Shown: positions 30,880 through 43,900, counted from the first letter of the stretch. The stretch is 64,000 nt of DNA from Bisporella sp. PMI_857 (GCA_021307315.1 JAJSPD010000032.1:1-64000); one strand, 5' to 3'. Translations and numbers: made by a program. The notes: generated by a model from the sequence alone, not told the origin.

Positions 30880-32881
30880 TTATTGCTGAGCTGCTTGAGA
30901 ATCTCCACGACCTCTGTATCCTCCACGGTTCTGACCACCATAGCCTCTTCCACCTCGGAAACCCCCTCGACCACGACCACGACCACGTCCTCGGTATCCG
31001 CCACGGTATCCACCATTGTCGACACTTCCTTCACCAAAAGTCTCGACGTTCTTCTTCTGCTCCTCTCCGCGCCACTCACGGCCTCCTGGTCGGCCACCGT
31101 TAGATTCAGCGCGGTCCTTGCTATCGCTTGAGATATTGTCGAAAAACGAGGTGGCCTTGTTGTAAGTAGCAGGGGCTTCTGGCTCTATTGGAGAAGCAAC
31201 CTCCTTTTCACCAAGAGGAGATCCAGCAATAGCTTCTTTAACCAGGTCTTCTTTGTTAAATTTAGCGTTGGAGGATTCGAAGTCAAAGTCGGTAGCTGGA
31301 ACCTCCACCTTCTGGCTGGCATTTCTGGCTGCTCCTCCCCGTCCACCACGACCTCCTCTTGGAGCAAACCCGCCCGAGCCGCTTGGCTGTCTTGGGGCAC
31401 GATCAGGTTCAGTGGTTCTTAATTCATTAACCTTCTTCGTCAAATTGTCAATTCCATTTGCATTTCCATTCGTCTGGGTTACAGCTGGAAGTTTTGCCAT
31501 CGCAGCAGCAACAGCAGCTGTCGCAGCCTGCGTTGCATCGCGGAGGCTGGCCGTGCCTGAGGAAGCTTGTTGAGAAACATTGGCAGAGCTGGCCTTGGCT
31601 GCTGCAGGACTTGGTAAGGGGATAGCGGGTTGGATGCGGTTGCCCTTCGTAGTTGGCTGGCTAGCTTTAGTTGCTGCAGCGGCCTGGGTAGCCTGGGAAG
31701 AAGCTTCAGCTGCAGGCTTCACATCAGCGGGGGGTTGTTTTTGTTCAGCAGTAGAAGCAGGTGCTTTGATGACTGTTGCAGCAGCCATCTCAGCAGCAGG
31801 TTTGGCTAGGCTCTTGGGCTCCGGTTGCTTGTCAAGTGCCGATGGTGGAGGAGAAGTTTGCTTAGATCCACTGGGGCCAATTGGAGCTGGCTTCTGACCT
31901 TGCTGTTGTCCTTGTTGACCTTGAGGGAATTGCTGGCTGAGAGGTCCAGGAGGCCCAGGAGGGTAGCCATAAGGAGGAAATGGTCCAGGTGGGAAGCCTT
32001 GACCTTGTGGGGGAAACCAGCCTGGTGGTGGTCCACCATAAGGAGCGCCAGGAAATGGAGGGCCAGGAAGACCGCCTCGACCCCATCCAGCTGGCGGAGG
32101 AGGGTAGAATGGAGGGTATTGGGGATGGTGTGTGAAGGGAGGGGGAGCGTTCTGGGATTGGCTTTGGGAGACAGGCGGCTGAGCTGGAGCAGGACCTTGT
32201 TGGGGAGTTTCGCGCTGAACTGGTGCAGGTGCCTGTTGCTGTTGAGGGGGAGGGCGAGATCCGCTCTACGACAAATTGATTAGCTCTGTATGATCCAGTA
32301 ATCCATAAAAGTAATCATCTTGAATATTTAATCAGAAGGAAGGCAACGGAAATCTCCACATGGGTTTTGCGCTCTCGGAGAATAGTATGTTTACATCCGG
32401 AATGTTTCGTCATATCAGGGCAATCATGGGCCTCTATTGAGACGCGATTCTCGAAATAGTATCGGCACACTTACACTGCTCATGATGGCTGGATCATTGG
32501 GAACTGGTGGCTTATTCTCCTTGGCGGCACTTGGAGCCTCCTCAATCCTCAAGTCCTTAACATCACTTCCTCGAAAGACAATATACTCGTAGAAGTTATC
32601 AGAAGGTGGGATGAAGTCCTCGGGGCTCTTCCGATTTTCTGTGCCATAAGACTTAACATTCTCGAGAGCTACTGTAGCATTTTCCGAATTAATTTCGTGA
32701 AGAGTACCAACATATCTAGCCTCGTCAGCATTGGCACTCCTCGTCGTTCCTGAGCAATTCTAGCCTACCTAATGTCGCTCTTCGATACCAAAGATATCCT
32801 TGATCTGTAGCCACTGCTTGTCAGTACATAGCTCTTTGAGCGTGGTCCTCAGCCTTCAACTGACCCTATAAACTCCGTCAT
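30880..32881 (-). CDS. SCD6: Scd6/LSM14-family mRNP protein
   Basis: Four exons: 32881-32865 (17 nt), 32804-32769, 32715-32475 and 32265-30880, 559 residues; introns 60, 53 and 209 bp. The N-terminal LSm14 domain (MTEFIGSRISLVSKSDIRYV.. through DNFYEYIVFRGSDVKDL) appears only after removing two small introns. A long proline/glutamine-rich low-complexity region follows (about 100-260), then an FDF box (ATDFDFESSNAKFNKEDLVKE, about 420-445), an FFD/TFG-type box (SFFDNISSDSK) and a C-terminal RGG/YGG region. Scd6/Rap55 proteins bind eIF4G through the RGG region and Dhh1/DDX6 and Edc3 partners through the FDF box, repressing translation and promoting P-body assembly in the cytoplasm. The RGG arginines are likely methylated (known for yeast Scd6). 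Confidence 0.94.
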
Positions 32882-34590
32882 GCTGAATTGATGCAGCGCT
32901 TAGGCCACACAGCGAACCTTTTTACTTGTGCTTGCGAAAAAGAAAGAGAACAAGACTTGGGCGATTGTCTATCGCGAAAGTCTGCGGAGGGTTATTGAAG
33001 GTCAATTGGAGGTCTGAAGGTTTGTGTGATTGACGTTTACGTGTGAAAGAGGCTGGGAGAAAGCTGAACTGTGGCTCGCTAAGGTTAAAATAGGAAGCCT
33101 GAGGTTCCAGGCTACAATTTTCTTTCAGCCTTGCGGAACGTGTAGCACGCTCTTCATTCTCGATCTTTATTTCAGATTCTCTATTGTACAACTTGATGAT
33201 CGATTGTTTGACTGTTTATTACTGTGCCCCAGTCGCTAGACTTTGATCTCAAAGTCCTAAATATAGCCACACATTAACTCCCGACAGCGCCTCTAGTAAC
33301 GCTTTCCCCCTCATGGAAGCTGCTATATGCCCTTGATATATTTTCACTTACGAATCTGGTTGAAACAAAGCCTGAGAAATCATTTTCACCAATAGTTACA
33401 TGCCCTGCACACCCCTGTAGACCGAGTATGCTCACGCCTTAGATTTTTAATTTTCTCCATAAGTTTTTGTGTCTAGTGGTGAGAGTGGCTGGAGCTTGGC
33501 TAGAGATAGTATTTTGATCATTGTTATTTCATGACACAAATGAGGCAGGAATAAGTTCCAGGCATCATCTAGACTAACCCATCGCATAAGTATATGCTTC
33601 CCTCAGATTGGGAATCTTTTATTTTGCCTCTCACTAAACCATGTATGTTCTGGGGGGCTGCAGTAGCCTAGCCGCTTTCTTCAACATGAGCAACTTTTCC
33701 ATACTATTTCATGTCAAGGTAATGCAATGAGAACCTACATCCCAGGCTCTTGTGAAGTATTCTTCTCTTTAGATTGCGTCTATCTTGAAAAATAGCTACG
33801 GGGACTTTCGTAGATTGTTGGATACGTAAACTATTTCTATGCTCCCAGGCACTCAATATCATAATGTCTAGATAACACCCAATTTCGGTTCAGAGTATAA
33901 AGTTATTCAGCACCATTATGAAGTTACAAAATGCCCATGACCCATAGTTATGAATTTAACTAGATGCATTATGCAAAGTCTTTACGTATGTCAAAGACCA
34001 CTAAAGTGTTATTTTCGCACTTTCTATTCTGCCGTTGTCTTTATCGACATTTGATTATCCTTTGTGCTTCCTACTTTTGGAGTTACATATCAGTTTTTGT
34101 ATACAGTAACACTGATAATTCAAATGTAAGGATTAGGAAAGGGATAGGGTGAGTTTGAAATGGAAATCCAAAACCTTACTCAACTGTTTCTGAAGTGGAG
34201 ATCTCTTGAGTATCTGTCATATTCAATGCGAGGTTCAGCCTTCTCGCAGGCTCGAAGGAGAGACCTCGACGTTTTACCTCGCCTTGACGTTCCGCCGAGA
34301 GCTCGGACGGTTCAGACATTTTTGATAAGGTGTCACATGACCCGGAAATTTTGGCAAAGTCTTGGGAGAAGTTACAAATTATATAGATATAGATACCACA
34401 CGTTCGTAATGTACAATTTGAAGAAAAGTATGGCATACACTTTAAGCTTAATTTATTTCCCGCACTGTTAGGTTCTTCGCCTAATCTCGACTGTTAAGCC
34501 AACCATGCTCATCCTTCACAACTCCACCATCCCCCGTAAACCACATTCGTTATAGCGCCTCGATACCGATATCTATCCGTCCTATCAAAA
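32882..34590. other. Divergent intergenic region, Scd6 / KPWE gene
   Basis: 1.7 kb, AT-rich, no protein-like frame. It contains promoters and probably the 5' UTRs of both divergent genes. No repeat noticed. Confidence 0.5.
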
Positions 34591-35396
34591 ATGGAACCAC
34601 ATGAACGACAACGACGTGTAGGATTCTCCCTTCCTTATGCCCTTCGCCCAAAGATGCCACCCCTGTCCCAATTCCATGCCATGAAGGCCTATAATTGGGC
34701 TGGAGATTCATCATACCAAGTACGAATCCTCACCGTTATAGGAATCCTTATTCTTCGTGGAATCTAGATCTGACCTCTTATAGGCTGGCCTAGCAGCAAT
34801 CCTCGGCAACACAACCTCCAATGACCCATCGCGTCTCGAGGCACTCACCCTGCAAGCCCAAGTCTACTTCTGGTCTCGAAAATCAGGTGTGAAGGTTGAT
34901 CTCCAAGAATACAAATCTTTCCTCTTAGGAGAGTACGATGCCAAAACTACCGAGTCTGCTGTCTCATCCCGCTCGAACTCCTCTTCAAACCTCGATTCCA
35001 ATGCATTAAAGTCTGTTGGCAATGCCCAAACATCTACAACCACAGTAAAACCCCCACAAAGCTCTGCCCCCGCTCTATCTACTACTATACAAGATGGTAC
35101 GCACCCCTTTCATCGTTTCTCCTTTCCCCACTGACACACCACCACTAGCACCTCCGCCACCAGCAGCGCCTTACCCACCAACCTTCGCCGAGGTTGTTGC
35201 ACTAATTCAATCAGGGGCTGAAATTCCAGGCATCAAGGAAATCCCCGATGTCATTCTCAAGGACCAAGGTACCTCTGCTACTGCTGCACGTCGTCTCAAG
35301 CCATGGGAGAAGGTCAAGGCTGAGGAGGTAAAGGATGAAGGCACGTTCGGAGATGATAGGGATAAGGTTATTGCGCAGGAGTATCCAGAAACGTAA
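34591..35396 (+). CDS. KPWE-motif peroxisomal protein (Pex39-type)
   Basis: Three exons: 34591-34719, 34784-35096 and 35149-35396, 229 residues; introns 64 and 52 bp. Residues 1-95 form a helical domain (LPYALRPKMPPLSQFHAMKA..YFWSRKSGVKVDL). A Ser/Thr-rich linker follows, then the conserved C-terminal module: YPPTFAEVVALIQSGAEIPG (about 156-175), IPDVILKDQGT, and K198-P-W-E201. The F-x-E-V-x-x-L-I-x-x-G-x-x-I-P-G plus KPWE pattern is the PEX14-related KPWE domain family. From memory, the human member C6ORF226 and the yeast protein YJR012C were recently named Pex39, which helps Pex7 load PTS2 cargo. That function is inferred here only from the motif. The protein has no membrane segment and no obvious PTS1. 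Confidence 0.75.
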
Positions 35397-36091
35397 AATT
35401 CCTTGATTGAGTAGCACGTGTGGAGAGTTGAATTTGCATGGATTCCTGGCGTTAAAGGAAGGAATAGTTCAATGAGATACCCATTTCGGAAGTTTCCGGC
35501 CGTTATCGATGCACCAGATATTGTACTACGTAAGAACTTGATACCTTTTACCAACAACCTTACTGTTTATTCCGGTATCTGCCCACAGATAACATATTAT
35601 CCATATACTATATTAAACCGTACATAGCTAGCGCAGTTCTATTTTAGCAACTGTTTCTTAATCTCTACCCTTGGAATAAAACAAGTATCAGAACTTGCAC
35701 ATTAAAAAGGAGAAAAAATTCCGATCCCTTATCTTCTCATTAACCTCCCATCTGAACTTCGATGTCGAGCTCACTCCGTTATGTTCACGAGGTAGACATC
35801 CACCATTTTCCTCAACATGCCATCAACCGCTGCCTCTGATACGGGTTGTGGGCTGCTAATGGTACACTAAAATATTGTATTCCTAACTTTCATATTTGGT
35901 CGAGACGAGGATCTTGTTACATTTGGCATCGCTGTAACAAAATCGAAAAATGTTCAAGGTTTTGAACGAACATGTAACTATGAAACTAGCTTCTTTACAC
36001 AGTCAAAAGCAATTATAGCATGGCATAATGACCTTGCGGCAAACACGCAAAATAGGGTAATAGAATATGCCAAGTGATTAAATTTCAAATC

Positions 36092-36150
<59 letters not shown>
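36092..36150. repeat. Heptamer microsatellite (GAAAGTA)n, ~8.4 copies
   Basis: GAAAGTA repeated in exact tandem over about 59 bp, uninterrupted, in the middle of an AT-rich intergenic region. Confidence 0.95.
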
Positions 36151-36151
<1 letters not shown>

Positions 36152-38159
36152 TTGGCCATTAGTTTACAAAGTACTTAACAAAAAAAACAAAGCAATACGT
36201 TCCTCGCTGACTTTCCTGGCTGGCTCTTCTGGCTGATTTGACTAACGCTCTGGCTATCGTTCCTGGTTGGTCGTATTGTAATAGAATAACAATAAAGGAA
36301 AAAATGAATGATTTCGAAGAGAGAGGTAATATACAGGAAGTAAGGGATAGTGACGTGAAACTTAATAGTTTTGGTATATATATTTTTTCTTTTCTGATTT
36401 TCCTTTCTTTCTTCTTTTTTTACAGTACAACTACAATAAATCAATACAAAAAAATCGGCCAGAAAAGTTAGTCAGAAAAAAGGGGTATTGTTTAAATTTC
36501 TTTTCAAGTATCTCGCAAGCTAATAGTCGATTTCTAATTGTGATTTGAAATTTGATCAATTGTCATATTCTAGTACGCTATTTCGCGTATTTACCACAAA
36601 GGTCGTTATTTCGTACTTTACAATGCTTTATTCAGCAGCTATTAGTATCTTCTAGCTAGACTAAGATGGAGAGTAGATAGTAGCGTGAGAGAATATAGAT
36701 TTGTCGAAGATCAAATGTCGGATTCAAAATCTGTACCATAACTACACATGTGACCTTTGTTCTGAGAAACAACGCTAGAGGATATGTTAGGTATCTGACG
36801 AGATCTAGGCAGCTGCTAGACCTGGAATCCCCCCGTCACTAGGAGCAATTAACACAAGGCATCTCCTCTCAACATTGAAATAATAAATAACTTATTTTGG
36901 ACACGTCAAATATATGCAATTATCAACTAAATGAATGCCTAGAATATCAAGCAAAATTTTGAGCTTGCAATAATAATTTGAGGAGGGATAAAGCCGCGAA
37001 ATTGGTCAGTGAACCAAGTTATCCTGTGTAACTCATCCTAGATAATCCAGCTCATCTAAGCGCATTAAACAAAACCATGCATATCTAGACAAGCTAAAAC
37101 ATACAGAGCTCATGCACTCCTTTACGTACCACATTTAAAATCCTTTTAGCCTTCCTGCAAAACTTGAAGAGGTCACAGCCTTTAGTCGAACCTCAATATA
37201 TAAGTCAGCCTGGCCTCAATCGCGATGACAGAAAGCAGACGATAATCTGCTACTGTAGCCCCAAAATCCCTGATTGATTCTACAGTCCTGGGTGAAATCG
37301 CCCTGATGGGCTTAGCTGCATTTTATAGCTGACTCACAAAATACGTTTTTCGGTCTTCTATTCTCAGAACAAAGAACAATACAAAAAGACTCCTATGACA
37401 GACCAGAGACCCAAGGGTGCGCAACGCTATAGAAGCCTAGTAAATTTATGCTTGGTATTGAAAGTTTTAAGATGACGAGCTTGACTCTAGATTTGGATGC
37501 CATTTAGGCTGCAATTGCTTGGCCAGACGTTATTCACGACTAAGGAATGCAGATAAATTTGACACTTCTGAACTGTAGGAGGCTTTTGTTTCCTGATGCT
37601 ACGCAGGGAAGTGAAGTTCTTATTGTGTTCCAAATTATGGCCTATAGCACCAAGCAAATACCTTATCTGGTCCAGGCTCTGTTACGCGATAGCTCTGCCT
37701 TGAGCACTCTTTCTGGCATTGAATTCCGGAATTTCCCAAATCCTAGCTCAATCAGATGCCTTCAAGCTGAATTTGTTCTTATAATTAGGAGGTTAAACAT
37801 AACTAGTGAGCAAACTGCATTTGAAAAAGCGGTCTGGCTAAGGCGCTTTAAGTCCCGTTCACTCAGAAATATATAGACGAACATCATTTCTATCAAAATT
37901 AGGGATGGGTGGCTTGTCTTTCACATGGAGATAAGACTGTTTACTGGAAGTATATAGTTCGGGCTTACTTTAAAGCCCGGGTAGAATGTCGGTCCGAAAG
38001 TGGAATACCCGGCTTCAACATTCCATCTAAGTTGGAATCAACCGGTTTTAGTCGGCAATAAATGTGCAAAGACCGCCAATTAATGCTTGATAAAGCTTAA
38101 GTCCACTTAAACGCCACTCATCATTCAGGGCCAAGATGGCGTGCATTTGCTTGCAAGAC

Positions 38160-38169
38160 CTATATAAAA
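38160..38169 (+). promoter_or_regulatory. TATA-like box of the GRE2-like gene
   Basis: TATATAAAAG about 115 bases upstream of the ATG at 38280, followed by a pyrimidine-rich stretch (CTCTTTCCC), the common arrangement of inducible fungal promoters. Confidence 0.45.
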
Positions 38170-38279
38170 GCACATCAACCGTCTCTTTCCCTGTATTTCT
38201 TAATCTTGAGCATCAAAGATCTGCTTCGACTTTGTATAAGTAATCCTAATCCTTTACCTAAGATCAATTAACTTTGATC

Positions 38280-39508
38280 ATGACCAAAGTCCTTCTTACG
38301 GGTGAGACTAATCCTCAAACTACCCCTCCATTACCCCTCCCACTTCTGATCGCAACCGGAATTGAGAAGTTCGAGAACTGACAGTTCGAAGGCGGCAGCG
38401 GCTTCATTGCAGCTCATGTGCTTGATATCCTCCTAGAGCATGGTCACTCAGTCGTAACAACCGTCCGCTCCCAAGAGAAAGCCCAAAAGATCAAGGATGC
38501 TCATCCCGACATACCAGCTTCCAAGCTCGACTTCCGAATAGTAGAAGACATTGCAGTCGAAGGCGCATTTGATGAGGCAGTCAAAATTGATGGCTTGGAG
38601 GCCGTTATCCATACCGCTTCGCCCGTACGCCTTTCGTTCCATCCTTCATTCGTTTGCAGTCCACTCAGCTGACGAGCATGCGTAGTTCCACTTCAATGTC
38701 ACTGATGTGAAGAAAGACCTCCTCGACCCCGCCATCATCGGCACAACTGGGATCCTAAAAGCCATCAAAAAGAATGCACCATCTGTAAAGCACGTAGTTG
38801 TAACATCCTCCTTCGCAGCCATTATCAACCCATCCAAAGGACCATCGTGGGATCATACCTATTCAGAGCAAGACTGGAACCCTATTACGCAGGACGAGGC
38901 TTCTCTCAACTCAGGCAACGGATACCGTGCCAGCAAGACCTTCGCTGAAAGGGCGGCATGGGAGTTTGTCGAGAAGGAGAAGCCTAATTTCACGTACGGT
39001 CACCCCCCCCCACCCCCCGAGTTTAGCGACGTGGAAAAGACTAATGTGACATAGGTTGAGCACCATCAATCCGCCCCTGGTCCTTGGCCCAATCGTCCAC
39101 TACCTAAACTCCATATCCGCCCTCAACACCTCCAACCAACGGGTCCGCAGCCTCATCACCGGAGAATACAAAACCGAGATCGCTGACACTGGCACCTATC
39201 TGTGGATTGACGTACGGGATCTCGCCCTCGCGCACGTACTCGCCATTGAGAAGCCTGAGGCGGCCGGCAAACGCTTCTTTACTACCGCTGGGTACTTCAG
39301 CAATAAAGAGATCACGGAGGTTATTAGGAAGAATTTCCCCGAGCTGGAAGATCAGCTGCCGGGTAAGGATGTACCTGGTGGTGACTATCCGAAGGAGGGG
39401 CTGTATAAATACGATAACAAGAGGAGTGTAGAAGTGCTTGGCCTGAAGTTCAGGACGTTGGAAGAGAGTATTGCGGATTTGGTTAAGAGTCTTAAAGGGT
39501 TGTATTGA
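38280..39508 (+). CDS. NAD(P)-dependent epimerase/reductase, GRE2/DFR-like
   Basis: Four exons: 38280-38301, 38392-38624, 38686-38993 and 39055-39508, 338 residues; introns 90, 61 and 61 bp. Extended SDR fold: N-terminal Rossmann motif T7-G-G-S-G-F-I13-A, catalytic serine in VVVTSSFAA (S126/S127) and the Y165-R-A-S-K169 catalytic pair. NPPLVLGP and VDVRDLALAH-like motifs (here IDVRDLALAH) are typical of the dihydroflavonol-4-reductase/methylglyoxal-reductase group (yeast Gre2). Enzymes of this group reduce aldehydes and ketones such as methylglyoxal or isovaleraldehyde with NADPH in the cytosol; the exact substrate is not readable. The third intron carries an unusual C-run. Confidence 0.88.
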
Positions 39509-40909
39509 GGCGTGAAGTCCTTTTTTTTTTTTTAGAATAATCTGGATAGAAAATAGAGTTACCTATAAACGGTTTTGAGTGAACATCCGCGTGGGTGTGA
39601 GTCATGCGACTTTGCGGCGCCGCCTTGAAATAAATTTTCAATGTGTTGCAGTTTTGTTGCACATCTGCAGACGTTCTATACTTTCCATTTCTGGAATAGG
39701 CGCCAGATCCACCATCTACTAGCCTTGAAACACCTTTGCAGCCTAATTTTGACCATATAAGACTTGCGCTCTCCTGGATGAGCTTGTTGCTAGTCAAAAA
39801 TCGGTATAACGTGCGGCCAATAGGGTTTCGCCTATGATAGTGAATCTTGCATTAGATGACTTTTGTTGCATGTCTGTCCAAAAATCTATACTTGCCTTTC
39901 AGAGAATAGCCTGATAGCATAGTTAAGCAATAGTCCCATGTTATTTTGCACAATTATTGTTGCATATTTTTATAAAATCTATACCTGCCGTTTATGGAAT
40001 AGTTAGTAGGCTGATTAACACGTGGTTGTTTCATAAATCAGTAGAAATATTAGTCCCAAAGGTTCTGCACCACTCAAAATTCAAGCTTGGGTGCACATAT
40101 TTTTGTTGCATATCTACCTACAACGAATACCTACCCTTTCTAGAATAGCGTGAATATAGCTCACCAATAGTCTTGCTATGTAGTCTCAAAACCTAGAACT
40201 CGTTTAGCGACCCGCTAATAACATTAGCGTCCATCTGCGTTAGGCCTAGAAAGCCACGGTTCCCTTAGCTAAATTTGAACCACTAGTAGGACAACACTAA
40301 TTCCAGCTTGCGACATTTTCTACCCTCTCTGAATATCCAATAAGATATAATACATGAATAAGCAAAAGTTTTGTTGCACATCGCAGATCCTGCGATATAA
40401 ATACTCTGATAAACTGATGAGAAGGGAGGCTTAGCGGGATGCTGGCCATCCCTGAGGATCCTCGCTTGGGCTCACAAGCTCATGCTCCATTGACTCCGTC
40501 GTAGTTACAGCATCTCTCGCTTGTATGTCTGTGATCTTGAAATAATATTTGTCTGAGACGAAGGGTTTGACGCTTCATTGCTCGTGTAAGTAGATGTGAA
40601 ATGTGGAATAAAATTTGGCGGGATAGACTACACTTGTGTATGTGATTCAGCAACCCACTTGCGGGAGTACAGCAATGAAGATTCTCCAAATTTACTAGCA
40701 GGTATAATTAAACGGTAGTAGATATCGGGAACTGATGTGTGAAAAATACCGCTCAATTGAATCCGCAAATGACTCATGACACGATGAAGGCTCATGCCAT
40801 AGATGTATACATGATGTACATGGCCCTAAACGCTAGGAGCCTTGCTAACCTCCCTCCGTAACACCTTTCGCCACCTAGAAGCTCATTAACCCCGTTCAAC
40901 ACGTATCAA
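39509..40909. other. Intergenic region rich in decayed repeats
   Basis: No gene. Contains a family of diverged ~50-bp elements (separate entry), short A/T tracts including a T-run at 39522-39533, and a CCTGAGGATCCTCG-type short palindrome near 40452. Confidence 0.55.
39651..40400. repeat. Degenerate repeat family, five copies of a ~50-bp element
   Basis: Copies at about 39651-39700, 39860-39910, 39955-40003, 40100-40148 and 40368-40400 share a core TTTTGTTGCA(C/T)ATCT, then CTATAC.T.CC.TT, then (G/A)GAATAG (last copy partial). Spacer text between copies also repeats (AATAGTCCCATG, TTAGTCCCAAAG, AATAGTCTTGCT). All copies are in the same orientation, so this looks like a decayed tandem array with longer units of roughly 95-145 bp. 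Confidence 0.7.
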
Positions 40910-43900
40910 TTAGTGTTGTTCCGGACCGTGTGTCATCTGCCATATCGCCGACTTCACTCGCTCTCTAACATTCAATTCAGTATCCGTATTCCTCAAGCCC
41001 TCGAGCTTCTCTAGAAAACCAAGTCGTTCCAGTTCTTGTGCTCGCTCTGCAGCCTGTTTGCGATCTAATTCATCATCCACCCAAGTCAGGTTTACAACAA
41101 GCTGACATAAACAGGTGCGCACCTCGCTATTTGCGTGATTAAACTGCGGCACCAGTAATTTGAGTAAATCCTTTTGAGCAATAAGCAATTGACGATGCCG
41201 CGGGGCGCTCGCTGCCATATGCACGAGAATATAGCCTACGGCTATAATTATCTCTGCCTGTGGAGGAATTGTCACCCTGCTCTCGCCTCCCGATAAGCCT
41301 CGACGACTGAAAGGACCAACATTTTTCGACCTCAATTTCGATGCTAGAATTTCAAATACCCTGTCTTGCCCAAGAGCATTAAAGAGGAAATCGACCATTT
41401 CTGTGCAATCAGTTTGGCCGCCTTGTCCAGCACCTCCTATCAGATTTCGTATGAAATCGAGACCTTGCTCCTGTACAGCGATATCATCCTTTCTAGCCTT
41501 CTTTGCAGGATTGATCTCTGCCTCTCTGAGCGATGCTAAACGTGCCTCTGCTTGTTGTATAGACTTGCTGCGACTACTGCTTGGTCTCGAATTTGTTCGA
41601 CCAAGGGAAGCGCTTAAACCCGTCTCTAACTGATCATCGAATTGATCCATCTCAACATCTTCATCGAAAGTGTCAGCTGACACCGCAGCTGATGGTTTTC
41701 CATCACTTCCTTTTGACGAAAGTAAAGCCTCATCTTCAGTATCATCGCAAATAAGCTGTACTAGCCATCCTTGTCCAAGCTCTTCCAGGCAAGTTCTCTT
41801 CATATCATTGCTAACCCCATGGACAAAGTGTTTTAATGCCCAGAGAGCATTAACTCGTAGCTTTGCGTTTCCTGAATGTGCGTGCTCACATAGTATCTTT
41901 AGCACACCCGCCTCACTGATCGTCTGTCACCAAGTTAGTTCTGGTTAAAACGTAGTTAACTGGAACTTACATCACGCATAGGACTGATGTCCATCACCAG
42001 ATTGCAAACTGCCCCTGTTGCAGCAATCTGAACCTCAAAGTCTGGGTGCTTAAGCAGTTTGAACACTGGCAAAGCTACACCATTGTCAATCAGCGTAGTC
42101 CGCAATACACTGACAGAGCGAGAAAGGGCGCGAATAGCGCCACAGGCAGCTATTAGCACGCTGACGGGGTTTTTGCCATAGCCCTGCCTTGGCTCTTCTT
42201 CGGTTGGTGTACTGTTGGGTTTGTCTGATTTGTCACCAATCTTTGGGGGCAGTGGTTTGCTAGGATTTGGGTTCATTGACTCAACGATGTACGGAATCAT
42301 GCCCTGGTCGACGATCATCTTGCGATATTCATCTTTGAATGGAGCCAGAGCTGCAATCGCTTTCAGGGTACTTTCCCTGACACGTATGCGATGAACCAGT
42401 AAAGGTGGCTGGCTTGGGTAAGCCGGATCATTGTTCAGAGATATGTCCATCTCGTCTGAACCATCAGAAAGCTGTGGAGACCAAGTATCGACTTGAGCGT
42501 CTTCAAGGACAGGGTCGTATGAAATCTTCAATAGTTTTGATAGCTTGCTCATAACCCCGGCTTCGATTGCGGCCTTTTGTAGAAACTCACTATCAGTTAC
42601 TAGCATTGCTAGAACTGCGGGTGCTCGTTCCTTCACAGTCCAATCCAACAGATTTTGTGTTTTGTCATTGTCCAGGTCTTGAGTTCTGGACACAGGACTA
42701 ACATCATCCAACATACGGACTAATAATGGTATGGCCAGCAGGCCTATAGCAGTTTCTCTGGTGTTATGTGTCAAACCAGCCCTATATAGAATGGTCAAGA
42801 TTGAAGCAGCAGTTAGCCGCTCAATACTGTTTTGCGAATCAAGCGGCCGAAATCGAAGCAAAAGGATCAGGAAAGCAATCAGCGGACTTTCTGGCTCTTC
42901 GGGCTCCACGGATACATTATCCATCGATGCCGTAGATGCAGCTGGTTCAGGCCATGTTGGTAGCGACGCATAATTATACTTTCTGGCCGTATGCGATAGG
43001 TCAACCCTAGAGCCTGAAGTACCTAAAGGCGGGAATGCAGATGCTTGAGCAGCCGCGCTCTTCGGTAGGTGCAATGGTGTGCAGGGAAGGAGGAAATCCA
43101 TTGCCCCTAATTGGATTTGCTGGCTGCTTAGACCTGCGGCATTATATGCATTCCAAGCCGCACGCGTATTCTGGTTGGCAATAAATTCGGTCCCTGCAGC
43201 TGTTGGGAAGACAGCTAATATTGATGGGGAGTAAAGAAGTTGAGAAGCCCTCAATTTTGAATCCGCAATGATCACCGAGATTGCCTCTAGTATCACCGCG
43301 AGTACGGCATTTGGAGGAGCCGGTGCTGGGAAAAACTCATGCAGGCCTTCCTTTTGGGAAAGTATTTCCGCTCCAGGTATAACGAAGCCTCCTGCAACAG
43401 CAAAGCTTGCGAGCTTTGTGGCAAGAGCATCGAGGACCCCCAAACTTGCAAGACTTTGTTGATGCCGTTCTTCTCGACACACTCGGCTTATCAGAGATGC
43501 TGCTGTGGATATCTGGCATTGTACAGTTATCGAAGATGACGATTGCAATATAATCCGGCAAAGCGAACTGAGATGTTGACGGGTGAAAAGCCCCTCTGCC
43601 AAAATACTTGTACTAAGCGTAGATGTTGTTGGTGCTAACGCGCAGGAATCCGCCAAGTTCGACAACGCTCGAAGGGAAGCTAAAACCAGCTGTGGAGGGT
43701 TATATAATGGACAAAGATTTGATAAGATTGCTGGAAGCGCTGATGCAGATTGAAAACGTGATAGAAAGGATGGGCCTCCTGGGTGCAAATTAACATCTGG
43801 CTCTGTCCTGAACCTCCAAGAGCAAATCTTACCCATTGCAAGGCTTGCAACCACATGCAGTCCTTGAAGCCGAACGACATCTTCTTCAGTCAGAGGCTTT

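Larger units (their letters stand above)
35397..38279. other. Gene-free AT-rich region (2.9 kb)
   Basis: No credible gene. Holds a heptamer microsatellite and long TA-rich segments. The last 150 bases before 38280 are the promoter/5' UTR of the reductase gene, with a TATATAAAAG TATA-like box at about 38160-38169. Confidence 0.5.

Noticed and set aside
36092..36150. CRISPR-like array
   Set aside because: The repeat is a 7-base tandem with no spacers, that is a microsatellite, and the genome is eukaryotic.
39651..40400. CRISPR-like or LTR interpretation of the ~50-bp repeat family
   Set aside because: Copies are diverged, spacers are themselves partly repeated, and there is no terminal repeat, primer site or coding capacity of a retroelement.
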